Shown here piece by piece: positions 35,254 through 47,691 of a DNA stretch of 64,000 nucleotides. Within the stretch, counting starts at the first letter, position 1. The number at the start of each line of letters is the position of its first letter. Position numbers and translations under genes: made by a program. This stretch comes from Tetmemena sp. SeJ-2015 (Eukaryota; Ciliophora; Spirotrichea; Sporadotrichida; Oxytrichidae). The DNA lies in the NCBI GenBank assembly GCA_027382625.1, contig JAJKFJ010021196.1, positions 1 to 64,000 of the forward strand, given 5' to 3'. The notes under the pieces were generated by a model, which ran no database searches, was not told the DNA's origin, and worked only from the letters and a program-made list of their open reading frames with translations.

Positions 35254-36540
35254 ATGTGGTTGAGTGGGAACTATACATTCTTTCTTGACCCTCAAGCCTA
35301 AAAGTCACCAGTCCCTAACTTCACATTAAACTCCTCAGCTAATCTCAGTCAGCAAAATTTTAATGTGAGTTTGTTACTTTTTTTGAGCATTCATATTTCA
35401 ACTTTTAGCAATAGCCTCCAGAAGAGATTAAAATTGGAGATCACTAATAAACTAATGAAAGAACAGCTTGCTCCCCAAATATTCCAAACAAAATAATCAA
35501 CCAGATTCAAGTCATGCAAAATGTAAAGCACATTTATTTTAGTGTGCTATTTTATAAAGTCCAGAACACAAATCTATAAAAAACTTTTTTGTTTAATCCT
35601 ATACCTAGCAATAGAGGAGAGTAACCTATTGTGAACACCGTCATCTTCTCAAGTATATTTAATATACCTCCACCACTTTAGTCGCCGCAGACTTGTAAGC
35701 ATGGCCACCTCTAAAATATTGCTACTCAATAGTCTTTCGGAAACTCTAATCAGCAAATTATTTCTCAAATACTCATTAATTCTCAAAACTAGCTTCTGAA
35801 TATTTTTAAAATGTATATAATTTAAAGCCCTCCTAGTTTCAAACTACAGCTCCAAAAGTGTATTAATTTTAATTACTTAAGTAGTTGGGTAAAACTGCTC
35901 ACAGCCAGTCTTCTTTAATTAGTAGCATATTTAAAGCTAACTGCAGCTTTAAGTGCCTACATACTCTTAGCAGCAAAGTATGAATGCAGCTTCCAACTAA
36001 AACTCGCCCTGCCCCAGTCCTAATTTTCAATAGTAACACTAATAAAATTAGGAGAGTCATCCTATTTTCGCTGCCTTCCCTCAACTAGTGTATTGCCAAG
36101 TAAACAGCATTCAAGGCCATTAAGTCCTTAAATGTATTTATATTATTTTAAATTTTCCCAAGCAGCTCCAGTAACCATGAAAAAAACCTTCAAATCAACT
36201 AATCCTAGAAAGAGCAGGAAGAAGTTAAGAACAGGGAAAGTTAGGGTAATATAATCTTAGATGCTTAAGTAATTTATAGATGATCAGAGACTTCAAGCCT
36301 AGGATAAGCAAATTCGCATCAATAACACAATTAATTTATATGATTTTAATCAAGAAATTTGACTCTGAAATTATGAACGAGGAATGCTCACTTATTACAA
36401 TTCCAGACGAGGAGATTGATCTTCCTATTGAAGAATATGGCAATCCTCAAGCTAATTATTTATTTTAATGTGTAAGTTATTACGTTTCAAAGAATCCTGA
36501 AGCACATTGAGCTGATATATTTGCGGGACAATAGTTGACA
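35254..36540 (+). CDS. uncharacterised Q/N/S-rich protein
   Basis: ATG at 35254 begins MWLSGNYTFFLDPQAQKSPV. An intron (GTGAGT..TTTTAG, about 35365-35410) is followed by QQPPEEIKIGDHQQTNERTA. The rest is a mosaic of Gln-rich frames with several slips, then MKKTFKSTNPRKSRKKLRTG (basic) near 36180 and an acidic block EECSLITIPDEEIDLPIEEY near 36390. Short MDSs and IESs are likely but unresolved. No family is recognised. Confidence 0.45.
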
Positions 36541-37264
36541 TAATATTCTTTGAATAATAGTTCAATGAATCAAATTGTCTAGAAATAGCATTTTATGTGG
36601 TGCTAGAGTCATAATTTTAAATTCTATATAGATGTCACTTCAAAGCAATTACGTGGGACACTCATCAAAAAGGTTTGTTTGACTATGATATTATATTAAT
36701 AAATGGAATAAAAGTATAAATGAGGTTAAACACTCAAATGTCCATTAAGATAAGACTATCAGTGAATCAACTCTATTCAGAACCAGAGACCTTAAATTTA
36801 CGATTTTTTTAAAAATATACATTTTATAAATGAAATAAATTGATCCTCACTGGCAAGGATAGTGAAGATGAAATGAATAAATAGGCACAGCCTCTCCTAA
36901 AATTGACGAAATTAAAAAGTAAATTTTTAATTGACTCATTCTTTTCTCTCACTAATATTTACAAATCTTAATTGTAAATCATGATCTATAAAATTATAGA
37001 AGAACTCATAATTTATTTTTATTTTACCTTGAAATTTGCAATCAAAATTTAATTTATCTATCTTACATAATTTCTTAATGAACTAGTTACTTTTGTTAAT
37101 TTCGTTTAATTTTAAATTCTTTTTTTTTACAATTTGCAATTATGTTCATCTATAAACTTAAAAAATTTTGAGAGACAAATTAGAAAGTAGACAATGACAA
37201 TTTACTTATCTCTTTTTAGATATATATATATTTTTTATTTTTTAATAGAGTATTTTATTATAGT
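36541..37264. other. AT-rich spacer
   Basis: Possible tail of the preceding gene to about 36680, then strongly AT-rich sequence with long T runs. Nothing recognised. Confidence 0.45.
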
Positions 37265-37665
37265 AGAAAATTAAATTAAAATTGGTGATTGATTAAAATA
37301 CGAAATGGACAGTGCAACTTCGAGCAAGTTGAAATCATAAATTATCCTCTGATCTGAAGATTACTCGATAACTCATCTAAAATTAATAAAAGCTTCTTCT
37401 TTTACCATCGCCTCTTTGCATCGAGATGATACACACAGTGTTCTAAAACTAAAATATCTTCTTCAGCAAAGCTTGTGTCGCTTTAAACTCTTGGTTGAGC
37501 GCTCCCACTCACAAATTGTAAGTACAAAAAGTTCTTTCAATTTGAAGCTGAATCGAATAGTATAATTAGTATTTAAATTCCACACACTTCAACTGCTACT
37601 TATTTATTCCATTTTAGTATATAAATTCATTTAATTTTCTATTAAAATTTCCGCTATAATAGATA
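37265..37665 (+). repeat. dispersed germline repeat, copy B
   Basis: Diverged second copy of 2640-3050, same orientation. It ends directly before the first recognisable MDS of the RINGv-FHA gene, paralleling copy A before PARN. Confidence 0.7.
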
Positions 37666-37669
37666 GATT

Positions 37670-40600
37670 TGTAATCGAGCCAGTCAAATTTGAGAATAAT
37701 GACGACCTCAAACCCTAAATGCTGACAGAGGAAGTTAAAAACTAAGCTGCAAGAGGAGATCCAGCTGGTGATTTAAATAGCCCACTCCTCTTAAATAAAG
37801 AGAGAATCACTATTTATTACAAATTTATTGTATGAATGTTTCTCATTTTAAGGAATTTGAAGCATGATGGAAGAAAAGTGGTAAGTTACGAGACTTTAAA
37901 TGTATATGGAGAGCAAACTAAATTTGGATTAATTTGCCTTCTAAAAATATTTGGCCATAAAACTTTTTTAAACAAGAAGCGGGATTTATCTAAATGATAA
38001 CATCACCTGGATTTTCTATAATTCTATTTAAGAGTGGAAATATTTTAAATCTAAGTTACTTGCGTAGAGGTTGAAAATATTTTACTCTTTTGTTTTTAGC
38101 TTGATAGTTTATTTCTTTAATTAACTTAATTAAAGGGACTCCGGGGGGGGGACGGAAGTGAACCTCCCAATCTTTTTATGGTAAAAATCGCCCAAAAATC
38201 GACCATATTGGCCGAAATCGGCCAAAAATGCCAAAAAATTAAGAGATTTTGGCCTTCGAAATTTCCTTGAGGTTCAAATTTCATGATTTCAATTTTTTCA
38301 AAAATTTCTATTTTTTTTGGTTATTAAGTCTAATTTTGATAAATACTTTCATGTTTTTAGGATCCCATCTCCTTTTAATGACTGGGTCACATTTTAACTC
38401 CTATATATTCTTCTTCAACATAGTGAGCCTAACAAATGATGGATCAAAAATAGGTGGGAGAGGTTCTGCAATTAATTTCCAAGAAGTTTAAATGCTATTG
38501 TCAATAAAGTAAATAAAGCATGCTCTCTTTTATAAAATAGCATTATTGAGACCTTATCTTTGTTATCTTCAGATTAAGAGACAAAATACTGCAATAGATG
38601 AAATTATCTTGACTTTGAACTTAACTTGCCATATTCTTCATAAGTAGATAAATTCGAGCAAAGATTTCTCTAAGTTGGAAGGACTTCAAATAACTGCAAT
38701 ATTTATAAATACTGAGGGAAGATTTCACTTATAGTGTAAACTTACTCTAAATTATTTAAAAACTATTATTTTAATGGTGAATTTGACTTAAAACATGTTT
38801 TGAGTGAATTTTTGAAAAAATTGAAATCATGAAATTTGACCCTCAAGGAAATTTCGAAGGCCAAAAACTCTTAATTTTTTGGCATTTTTAGCCGATTTAG
38901 GCCTATATGGTCGATTTTTGGGCGATTTTGACCATAAAAAGGGTGGGAGGTGCACTTCCGTCCCCCCGGGACTCCAATTTAAAGTTTAGTTCTCAAGTTT
39001 AAAAAAAGAATGTGGCGATAAATTAATTTGATTATAGGACTATAGTTTAAAGGAGCAGGATATAATTAAAATAGGGAGAGTCAAACTCAGAGTCAAGAAA
39101 ATATTCATCAAAGCTGTCGAAGAACAGAAAAAAGCAAAGAGAGACAAGAAAGAGAGACTCAAAGAACTAATTAAAGCTGTGAAATTATATTCAATTTAAA
39201 TTTAATTTAAGTTAGATTTGCTTAATTTAAAGCTGCTTAAAGCCAGATTAATATTAAGGATCCATTTTGCTAGAAAGCGGACTGCTCCTTGGCAGACCAA
39301 AATATATAAGAGGTTTGTAATAATGAGGAGCCAGTATGCGAAAAGAGTGAAATACAAATGAGGAGTGAGTTAATGAGATCAAATGAGAATTTGGTGTTCC
39401 GCTCCCCCTCAAAGATCAACATGGCCAAGGCCAAAGAATAGCAGCCAATTTAGGACAGTTTTTACTCTCTTGAAGAGGAAAAAGAGAAGTCCTATGTAAT
39501 CATTGATAGTGTGCTTCCAAAGCAGTAAAGAAGAATTCAGAGAAACACTCTATAATTTATTTTATTCTTAAATAGAGGGGAGACCAAGATAATTAAACAA
39601 ACATCAAAGATTTGCAAAAGACTGGAAGGTTGAGCCAAGTTCACTCTCAAAATTTGACAATTAATGGAATAGGACAAATGAGTAAAAATAATTTATCATA
39701 TCGCATATATTATTTTATTATTTGATAAAATTATAATTTTTAGATCAATCTATTTTCAAGATTATAATTTTTGGAAAATAAATGTGTTACTGATAAATCA
39801 TTAGAAATCTTTTCTAATTATATACTTTTCTTATAGAAAAGAAACAGCATATTTATCAAGAGTGAAATAACTATTTTTAAAATATTGAAGTATGGCCCTT
39901 AACTCATAGTCTTAATAATACCAATTTCTTATTAAAATATAAGTATATAATGAGTTTATAAATAAAATCAAACGATCTAGAGGAGGAGAAAAGCCAGGTA
40001 GTAGCTCAACCTAATCAGGATATTCCTATTTGTAAAATTTGCTGGAGTTTTGACTCTGAAATTGACAACCCTCTTCTCTCATCTTGCAAGTGCCGAGGTG
40101 GAATAAAATATATTCATTATCAGTGCTTTGAAAGTTCTTACTTATTATTTTATTATTGCTTACAATAATGGCTTAACACTAACCTCCTTACAAAGGATTC
40201 GACGCTGGTCACTATGTATCAATACAAATCCTTTCACTGTGAAATATGCAAGACTCCTTACCCTGAGGCTTTTAAAACAAACGGTATTAAATACCCCTTG
40301 CTCTCCTTTAACGAACCTGATGCAGACTATATGATTTTGGAATCCCTAACTCTTGATAGACACGCACAGCGGCTGTACTACTTAATAAAACCAAAGAGCT
40401 CAAACCCAAATATGCTTTTTAAACTAGCATCATTACTTTTATATGAGATTGCTGAAGATAGGCAGAGGCTACGATTAACACATCCGGCTATAGGATTTTT
40501 CAATTTCCCGTTTCCATGCAATGATTCTTTTTACAGGAACATAATTTATCATCTCCAAAATTCCTTATCTTCTTTTTATAAGATTTGAAATCATCCAAGA

Positions 40601-41900
40601 CAATAATTCCAAGTTTGGCACCCTATTACTAATCAGGGATAGATTGGAGTTAAGCCAGAGATGGTAAAAATCAGTTTAAATAGGAAGGACAGTTATCAAT
40701 TTCTTACTTAGAAAAAATCAGGCACAGAGATCCACCTTGGGCGATTTTCTAAAATTCAATAAGGCTTTTCCAAAGCACTCTTGCATGCAAGATAGACCAG
40801 AAGAGGAGGAAGTGAAGGAGCAAGAAAAGAAAATTCAGGAAATAGTGCAGAGGGCAGAGAGAAATTCAAGCAACATATGCAATAGTGCTATCGAACTTTA
40901 GAGGCAAGTCTCCAGGTAACTTAATATTTAGAGAAACAGCATCCCAGCCTTCAGGAGGGCAGTGCCTAATTATGAGGAGTAAATTAGAATAGAGTTAGAT
41001 GACCTCTCCTTCAATGATTAGTCTAGCTTGAATGGAAATCCATAATTTTCTTAAAGTGAAAAAGAGTATATTAATCCTTTAATAGAAGAATCTTTTCATC
41101 CTTCAGCACTGAATTTAGGAAACATGGTTGGTCAAGAGTCTTTTCCGAGAGCAATTGGGGATTCTGAAATTTTATCTGACTTGCGCAGTCGGCAGCATTC
41201 TTTTGAAAATGTCAGAAGAATCCATTACAAATAAGAATTAAAAGTAAGATAACTTTATATTAAATAGATAGATTGACTCAAAGGCTTTTTTATCTATTGA
41301 TAGCTATTTTAAGCATATTTAAAGATAGAATAAAGGCATTTAAAAACAAACCCATTCATTTTATTTTTAGGCAGAGTATTTTTATAATTAATTTAAAATA
41401 TTTTTTTCTCTAAATTATCTTATATTTTCCTAATCAAATTCCATTGATATTAGAACGAAAGCCTCTTCTTGAGAAATAATCCGGAAAATTTTAATATTGG
41501 AATGAGAAATAGGCAACTGCACAGAAACCTTAGCAATATAGATGATATAGACTATTTGAGACCTCCCAATAGAATTTTCGAAAACTTATTTGAGAATAGG
41601 AATTTTCAGAACACAGATTGCTTTTTGTATTTGTTTCTTGTTACCTTTAGATATAGCAAATGAATTAGATGCTTCAGTAAGAATCAACAATATACGTTGA
41701 AGAGTTATTTCCATATAGGGACCCTTAATAAAATAAGCCTATAATCTTTTTCAAAGTTAAGCTTCAAGTTAGAGTTATTAGACAAGCAAGCTTTAGATAC
41801 AATATTTCCTGCTTAAGGATTTTTAAACTCTTTATCAGAAAATTAAGAGATGAATAGCCAATTTTATTTACTTTTTTAATTTTTTGAAATAAAAATCTGA
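37670..41900 (+). CDS. RINGv and FHA domain protein
   Basis: Ciliate-type protein that combines a RINGv (MARCH-like) finger with an FHA phosphothreonine-binding domain. The amino end (LTEEVKNQAARGDPAGDLNS) is separated by the foldback element from DYSLKEQDIIKIGRVKLRV. A linker follows with an IES (pointer TTAAAGCTG). The RINGv finger (40030-40275) reads CKICW, SSCKCRGGIKYIHYQCFES and CEICKTPYP. The FHA domain (about 40450-40620) has LKIGRGYDQHIRLQDFSISR, FHA and DNNSKFGTLLLI. A long Glu/Asn-rich tail has an intron at about 41246-41454, ending at TGA 41898-41900. The FHA Gly-Arg, Ser-Arg-x-His and Asn residues are present. No start codon is visible in the first block. Confidence 0.75.
38135..38975. 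mobile_element. MITE-like foldback element with 8-bp TSD
   Basis: An 825-bp element (38143-38967) whose ends are inverted repeats of about 155-170 bp, starting G-run-ACGGAAGTG and ending CACTTCCGT-C-run. The two arms agree at well over 90% (for example CCTTCGAAATTTCCTTGAG). GGGACTCC occurs in direct orientation at 38135-38142 and 38968-38975 and is the likely target-site duplication. No transposase is encoded. An 8-bp duplication is typical of hAT-like transposons; the family is an inference. It sits in germline sequence between two blocks of the RINGv-FHA gene. Confidence 0.85.
39180..39235 (+). other. IES in RINGv-FHA gene, pointer TTAAAGCTG
   Basis: Nine-base pointer at 39171-39179 and 39227-39235. 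Excision joins RLKELIKAA to QSQINIKDPF and opens a 120-codon frame. Confidence 0.9.
40417..40453 (+). other. IES before FHA domain, pointer TGCT
   Basis: TGCT at 40413-40416 and 40450-40453. Excision gives SSNPNMLKIGRGYDQH, restoring the FHA core. Confidence 0.85.
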
Positions 41901-41952
41901 GTGAAGAAAAACTTTTCTTTAAACAATTATATAAGTGAGAAAATATAAATCA

Positions 41953-44232
41953 TCATTCATTTTGCTATCTGTCCTCATTTTAGTTTTATTAGCCACCTGG
42001 CTGTAAATTTGCTTATGTGTTCTAGCCTTACGCCTGATTCTGATGAGATTAAGCATGAAGATTCTACTATTGTTGCTGCATCATTTGCATTTAAAATTTA
42101 AACTAAAATTAAGCATGAGGTTGATTTGCTGACTTAAATGCTTCTTCGGTTACAGCAAATACACTCCACTTGGGGAAGAATAAAATACAAGAGTTTCCTA
42201 TTCCGTTTTAATTTCCAGTTGCTACAATTATTGGGTATTGGTGATTTGGATTGGGCATAAAGTTCGAAAGTGATTAGGGATTAAAGGCCTGTGATTATTG
42301 ACTTTGGAGTTGCTAATGCTAGGGTTGAGAAGGCTAAGCAAATACCTACTATTGCTATTGAGTTGCGTCAAAAACGGAAGCCTAGCTCTAAAGTCCGCCA
42401 GTTGGTTTCTTCTAAATTTATTTTTGATCATCACAATTTGCTTATTTTTCTGGGTTAGGACCTTCCAATAAGAGTTCATCCATCAACTAATAAAACGTGA
42501 TTTAGTTAGCCTTAGTAGAAGCCTCTTTGAGATTTTCTTAGCTGTCTTAACTCTTTTTCAATTACGCTGATGTTGATTACTCGCCTGCTCTCTTGTTTTC
42601 TTAATCTTGTTTTTGCTGCTGGTTAACATTTTAAAGTACTTATTATAAGCTATTTATATCTTAAGTATTAAAGTATAGATACATTAAAAAGCAATAAATT
42701 ATAAAGGCTTATTTGTTCATTTTAATTATATATACTCGAATCTAGCATTAGAGTGTATATAAAAGCAATAAAGACGATAATGAAAGTAGAAGTTATAAAT
42801 CTAGAATTATATTTAACATACCCCTGATTCAAAAATAGATCCTTATATATGGCTATGCTAAGCTCAACATATGCTGATATTGTGCCTGAGCCTGAAGTTA
42901 AGCACTACTGCCCCTAGGCGAGATACTTTGAAGCATTTGGTGAGAGAAGTGAGTATTAGGGTTTAGGTATTTCATATTAGCCAAGCTGTTCGCTTACTGA
43001 AGAAGAGCTTATTGCTGATCAACAGCTTACACGATAATAGTCTTCATGCCTTCTGGCGTTTAATAAGTCATTTGCTGAGGTTGAGATTGCTATTAAAGCT
43101 GCTGTTACTATATTATGTCATTCTTAAGGGCTTGCAAGGGCTCATTAGATCCAGATCTCGAGAATGAAGAAAATTCTTCCTTTTTGAAAAAGTCACTTAA
43201 CCCTCTGGCGTTCATTCCAAATTCTTCAGGTCTAAGGCCAGGAGAAATTTCCTTTGGCTACTAAAAGCCATTTACGTTTTCAGGAGCAGCTAGAAGATGC
43301 AAATTTTTATCCTCTGCAAATTAGGACGGTATATGTTCTCTTCTTTAGTTGTTAGGATTATGAGAAGTAAGACTCATCAATCCTTGACCTGAACTAATCG
43401 TCCTGAGAGCGGCATTAAAAATTAAGATTCCCAGAGTAGGATTTGAAAGCTGAGTTTTAAATGTTTGATGGTTGCTTCTCATTTTTATTAGGGCTATCTT
43501 GAGAGTTTTGGTCCCCTATGCTAATTATTCTATGCAGCTAAGAAGCATACTATGAGCCAGAAACTGGCTAGATAATGTAGAATTGCTGCTAATTCTATTG
43601 GTTCCCTTGCATACTAAGTAAAGGATGGAAACTTTGCAGCAGTTATTATCCGTTCAGAGAAGCTGTTGTTGTGAGATATGGATTAATAATTCCAAACTGA
43701 TTATCTGAAGGATTTTGCTGTACCGAGAGTAACTCACTTGATATGGAATGAGCAAGTGCTGCTGAGACATTCAGTGTCTTATTTTCATTTTAATTCTGCT
43801 ACTAATTTCTGGGTACGAAACCTTGTTAAGATTTTTCGTTAGTTTCTTTCTCTGGGCCTTTAGATACTCTGTCAGGATGTCTTCCGAATGAAGCTAAAAA
43901 AGTTTAACAACCTACTCTAATTATTCTTACACTCATTAACAGCTGGGCTTGGCTAGAATAATTGAGCATCCATCAAGACTTGCTGAATATCTCTAAATGA
44001 GGGAGTTCTTTAAGTTGTGAGAGCCTGGTCAGTGGTGCTGCTTTCCTATCTAGACATGTGGTCTATTTTCACAATCGGTTATTGAAGAGTGTTTGAGTTT
44101 GCCTAAGATGAAGTACCAAGCTAATTAGAGGGCGCTTAATCTTGCGATTGCTGCTGCTACTGCTTTTCAATTTTCTCAGGTTCTCTGAAATTCTAAAATT
44201 AGTTAATCCCAAATTTAGTAACTTACATCCAT
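41953..44232 (-). CDS. uncharacterised Q-rich protein
   Basis: The minus strand carries Gln-rich blocks joined across frame changes. The proposed start is ATG-GAT at 44232 followed directly by a 37-nt intron (GTAAGT..TTTTAG) and NFREPEKIEKQQQQQ. Later blocks include PKEISPGLRPEEFGMNARGL and HMLSLAQPYI. After an AT-rich insert (about 42640-42840) come KQDQENKRAGE, MDELLLEGPNPEKQANCDDQ and a final Gln-rich stretch to TGA 41953-41955. No domain is recognised. The composition suggests a disordered regulator. It converges with the RINGv-FHA gene 52 bp away. Confidence 0.65.
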
Positions 44233-44643
44233 TAGCAGCTACTAATCCAGGAAATCATTTCGCTTTTATAAATCAAGTATTTTTAATTAAGACAAATTAA
44301 TAGCTCCGTAGAGGCAATCTATCTCATTGAAATTGAGGTAAGAAAATTAAATCATTCGTTTTTCAGACTGATAAATAAGACAATTTTGTTGTGAATCAAC
44401 TCCTAAAATCGCTCATAATTTATCCTTGATTCCAAAGAAAATACAAGCCTGTGGGAAAAATAATTCTAGATAAAATTTGAACTTTCCTAGATGATTATAA
44501 TCTAAGATATGTATTCCTTTTATAAATCATCCTCCATTTACTTTTTAAATCTTTTGTTAGGATCATTATTTCTATTTAAGTCTTCTTATTTTTCCTCTTC
44601 TCTTATTACTCTTTTCTCAAGCCTTATTTAAGGAGATATCATT
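44233..44643. other. intergenic, nothing seen
   Basis: AT-rich spacer upstream of the Q-rich gene; a possible short upstream frame (MRQIASTELL) could not be joined. Confidence 0.45.
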
Positions 44644-45347
44644 TCAACCTAAATTTTAGGTTTCAAAAAAAATATTTATAAAAGGTGTACTTGGCCTATT
44701 AGAGGATTCTTCTTTCCTTAAAAGAGCAGTAGCTTAAAGTAGTTTCCCAGCCTCAGAACCAATGACGGGGAAGTTATCTTTAGTGGTGGTCCCTTCTTCA
44801 TCTTCTTCCACTTCTGCTGCCTTTCCTCCATTTTTTGTTTAACCCTTTTTAACAGGCTTTTTAGAGTCTACTTCTTCATCTTCCTCATCGTTGTTAAAAC
44901 TTTTATAATACTATATCATAAGTGAGAATATGCGGGATGATACTTTAACTAACTTAGAGCACGAGATTTCTACTTACATCTGAATTAGTATATTTACTAT
45001 ATACATATATGTGATAGACTAAATATGTATATGCTTCTTCGTGGTTGATTTTTTTGGAGGAGATTTCTTGGATTTTTTCAATGGAGTCACTCTTATATTA
45101 AATGAGCTTAGAGTCTTGCTCGTCATATATAGTCAAAACTATTTGTACACCGGTTAAGAGAGCCAGCTCCATCGCTTTCTTTATCAGCCCCTTCTTTCTC
45201 TTCGTAAGAGTAACCTGAAATGTTTAGAGAACAAGGTAAACTCACCTAACGTAGCCGCTCATCTAAAATGCGCTGAATCTTGATCTTCCTTCTAAAATAC
45301 ACTTAATTTAATTGTGAAAAATGATCTATTGTGTGTAATTTACCCAT
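44644..45347 (-). CDS. MADS-box transcription factor (MEF2-like)
   Basis: Sequence-specific DNA-binding protein. The MADS domain reads KIKIQRILDERLRQ, then after a 31-nt intron (45215-45245) VTLTKRKKGLIKKAMELALL and IVLTIYD. This is the MEF2/SRF core with the basic helix and the dimerisation segment. ATG at 45347 is followed at once by an intron-like GTAAAT, so exon 1 is tiny; the junction is one base out of frame and may hide a base error. An IES (pointer ATATAC) and an intron (44911-44977) follow, then a short acidic tail (NNDEEDEEVDSKKP) to TGA 44644-44646. Near 200 residues in all. Confidence 0.9.
44994..45032 (-). other. IES in MADS gene, pointer ATATAC
   Basis: GTATAT on plus at 44988-44993 and 45027-45032. 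Excision gives NHEEAYTNSDYYKSF, matching the usual sequence after the MADS box. Confidence 0.85.
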
Positions 45348-45531
45348 ACTTATCGGATATGATAACTAATAATGCAGAAAATATATAATGTGAAGCTTAA
45401 AAAGTGCCTCTGCGAATCTTAATAGTTCTTACTTTACCTATATATTCTTCTCATTGCTTTAAATAAAGAGATGCTTCACTTAATTGTATGATGAGAAACG
45501 CAGAACATGGCTAGACTTGAAGATTTACAAT

Positions 45532-45896
45532 ATGGAGGCTTATATGCGCAACAAAAACATCATCCTCAATATATTCCCAGCTTCCTGGTCGATCGCCTCA
45601 TTCATCCAAATTTTCACTCCTTACATGATTTGGATCTATTCGATTGCTCTGTTCATCTGCGCTTGCGGCTTCTTATTTTACGAAGAGCTTAAATTTTAAT
45701 TGATTAAGATGCAATTTATTTAAAATTGCGAATGAAATTCATTCAGTATCTGATCGTACTGGTGGTAATAGATGCAATAGTATTTCACAATCCCATAACA
45801 GAAAGTTACTCGACAAGAAGTCTAGAGGTGAAACATGTGATGCTTAACTTCATGATAATCTTCGCACTATTTATGATTGCAGGCTACAGAGATTGA
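45532..45896 (+). CDS. small multi-pass membrane protein (DoxX-like?)
   Basis: Three or four hydrophobic segments: SWSIASFIQIFTPYMIWIYS, IALFICACGFLFYEEL, FIQYLIVLVVIDAIVFHNP and MLNFMIIFALFMIAGYRD, ending at TGA 45894-45896. The HNP turn followed by a last hydrophobic helix resembles DoxX/SURF4-like proteins, but this is weak. An upstream start in another frame (MARLEDLQYGGLYAQQKHHP, 45507) would fit if one base is wrong near 45570, so the amino end is uncertain. One IES (pointer AAATT) was removed to read it. Confidence 0.55.
45696..45739 (+). other. IES in membrane protein gene, pointer AAATT
   Basis: AAATT at 45691-45695 and 45735-45739. Excision joins FYEELKF to IQYLIVLVVIDA. Confidence 0.85.
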
Positions 45897-46200
45897 CCAC
45901 AAAGCAAGTGTTTTCAATTGTCTTTATGACGATAGAAGAAATAATGAAGAAGAGAACAATTTTCCTAAGCCTCCTCTATTAACCTTTAATCTATACTAAA
46001 AAGAGTTGTTTTGAGTTAGTATACCATTCAAATATCACTTAGCATTTATAGATTGAGAAAATAATGAGCAATAATTGATCATTATTTAAATTTTAAATTT
46101 CAAACTTGTCAATTGAGTCTTTAAGTTATTATTTTGATAAGCGCATTAAGATAATAGTAGTTTGAATTATATTATTTTAAAGAGCGGAATAAAGCATAAA
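45897..46200. other. intergenic, nothing seen
   Basis: AT-rich spacer between two plus-strand genes. Confidence 0.5.
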
Positions 46201-47691
46201 ATGAGCGGCACTAGAGCTAGCTTAGATTCGAAGTCAGACTATTCTGAATTTGCCTAGACTGAAACTACAAATAATTTCTTCAAATAAACTGTACCTATCT
46301 TCATGAAGGGGCTGATTGAACAGCTAGTCGAAATTTCCAAGTAAGTGCAAGTTTTATAAAAGCTTGAACAATCTTTTAATAATCGACTTTAATCTTTGTA
46401 AATAGGGATTAAACACTCGAGAAAACATATGATTAGCTAAGCGCTCTCAAGAAAACTGCAGATCTTTTTACTTAAATAGTTTTTTAAAGCAGCTAAGAAA
46501 ACAAAGTATGAGATTCAGCTTAAGGATTTTCTGAGTAATTTTTAAAGTACCTTAATTTAATAATGCACTTCCTGGAATGCTTAAAATGCTGAAAGCAAAT
46601 AAAATAACTGATGCTGAAAACATTCTCCTAACTTCAACATCAGCTATCTCGATGAGCCTCTTCAAAAAACAAAACAGAAATCTTCTATGAGAAGTGTTTT
46701 AGCTAGTCTTAACAAAGTAAGTTAAACTTGAGAATAAACTTACTCTGTATAGGTTCAAAGCCAATGCTTTCAAGTGGGAATCTGCCTATTCTGCATTCAT
46801 TTGTTGTAGCAGCAGCTGCTAGTTAATGTAAACTCCTCTGACGCAGATAAGAAAGAGTAGGTTCATTTTTTTATAAGCCTTTATAAGGATTGTAAGAAGT
46901 CTTAGCAAAAACTCCTGAAGACAATCTAAAAGCATCTTCAGAGCATCTAGCTTCACTTTGAAATGAGAAGGTTGGAATTTGGCGATGAGTCCTTAGCCAA
47001 ATCTACTGATCCCCAACCCTATACTGATCCCATGGTTAAGTTTTAAGAATTACTTCATGACTTTGTAATCGAGCCTTTTGGAGATAAGCTAAACGCAGAG
47101 ATCGTTTAAGTTTTCACCAAGCTAGATTTCCCAGAGAAAATCATTCAAGATGCAAAGAAAGCCAGTCAGCTCACTCCCAGAAGAAATACAAGGAAACCTG
47201 CAACACCAATTAAACTCACTAAGGAGGAAATGACTACATAACACACTTCAGCTTCTCAGCAAACTTTGTCAAGTGCAAAGAAGTTCATAAACAGAGACTC
47301 TGCTAGAGAAGGCTACACTTAAACTGATGTGAGGGCTGTTCCCAGATTTCTAAATCAAGGGATAGCATAGTCATAAAATCTTCTTGGCAAAAGGCAGTAC
47401 TCTTAATCATAAAGATAAGACCAACAGACTGAGGATTTTATTTCCAGGAAATTTTCATCTTAGCTAAGTAAGAGAGTTTCTTAGGTTGTTGGTTTTAAAA
47501 ATTCATCGCAAATTCCTCAGAGTTTCGAAGAGCAGCAAGATTTCTAATACCAAACTCAGTCTCAGCATCTTGATACGTTCCCTAACAGATATATCAATTC
47601 ATCTTTGCAAAGAATTATTAAAGTTTTGTTTTTAAAGTACCCAATAGCAAACAGTTCCTAATAAAATGTTAAGATATAGCTAGTAAAGTGA
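46201..47691 (+). CDS. uncharacterised helical protein
   Basis: ATG at 46201 (MSGTRASLDSKSDYSEFAQT). An intron follows SK (GTAAGT..AATAG, about 46341-46405). The next blocks are LEKTYDQLSALKKTADLFTQ, KKTKYEIQLKDFLSNF, and a long block from about 46810 (SLYKDCKKSQQKLLKTIQKH, LHFEMRRLEFGDESLAKSTD) with a Ser/Gln-rich carboxy part to TGA 47689-47691. Frame changes between 46480 and 46860 mark unresolved IESs. Family not recognised. Confidence 0.5.

Noticed and set aside
42000..44200. Long plus-strand frames that seem to use TGA as tryptophan
   Set aside because: If all three stop codons are recoded every frame is open, so openness proves nothing. The minus strand gives coherent Gln-rich protein blocks ending at TGA in the same interval, which explains the plus-strand frames as shadows.
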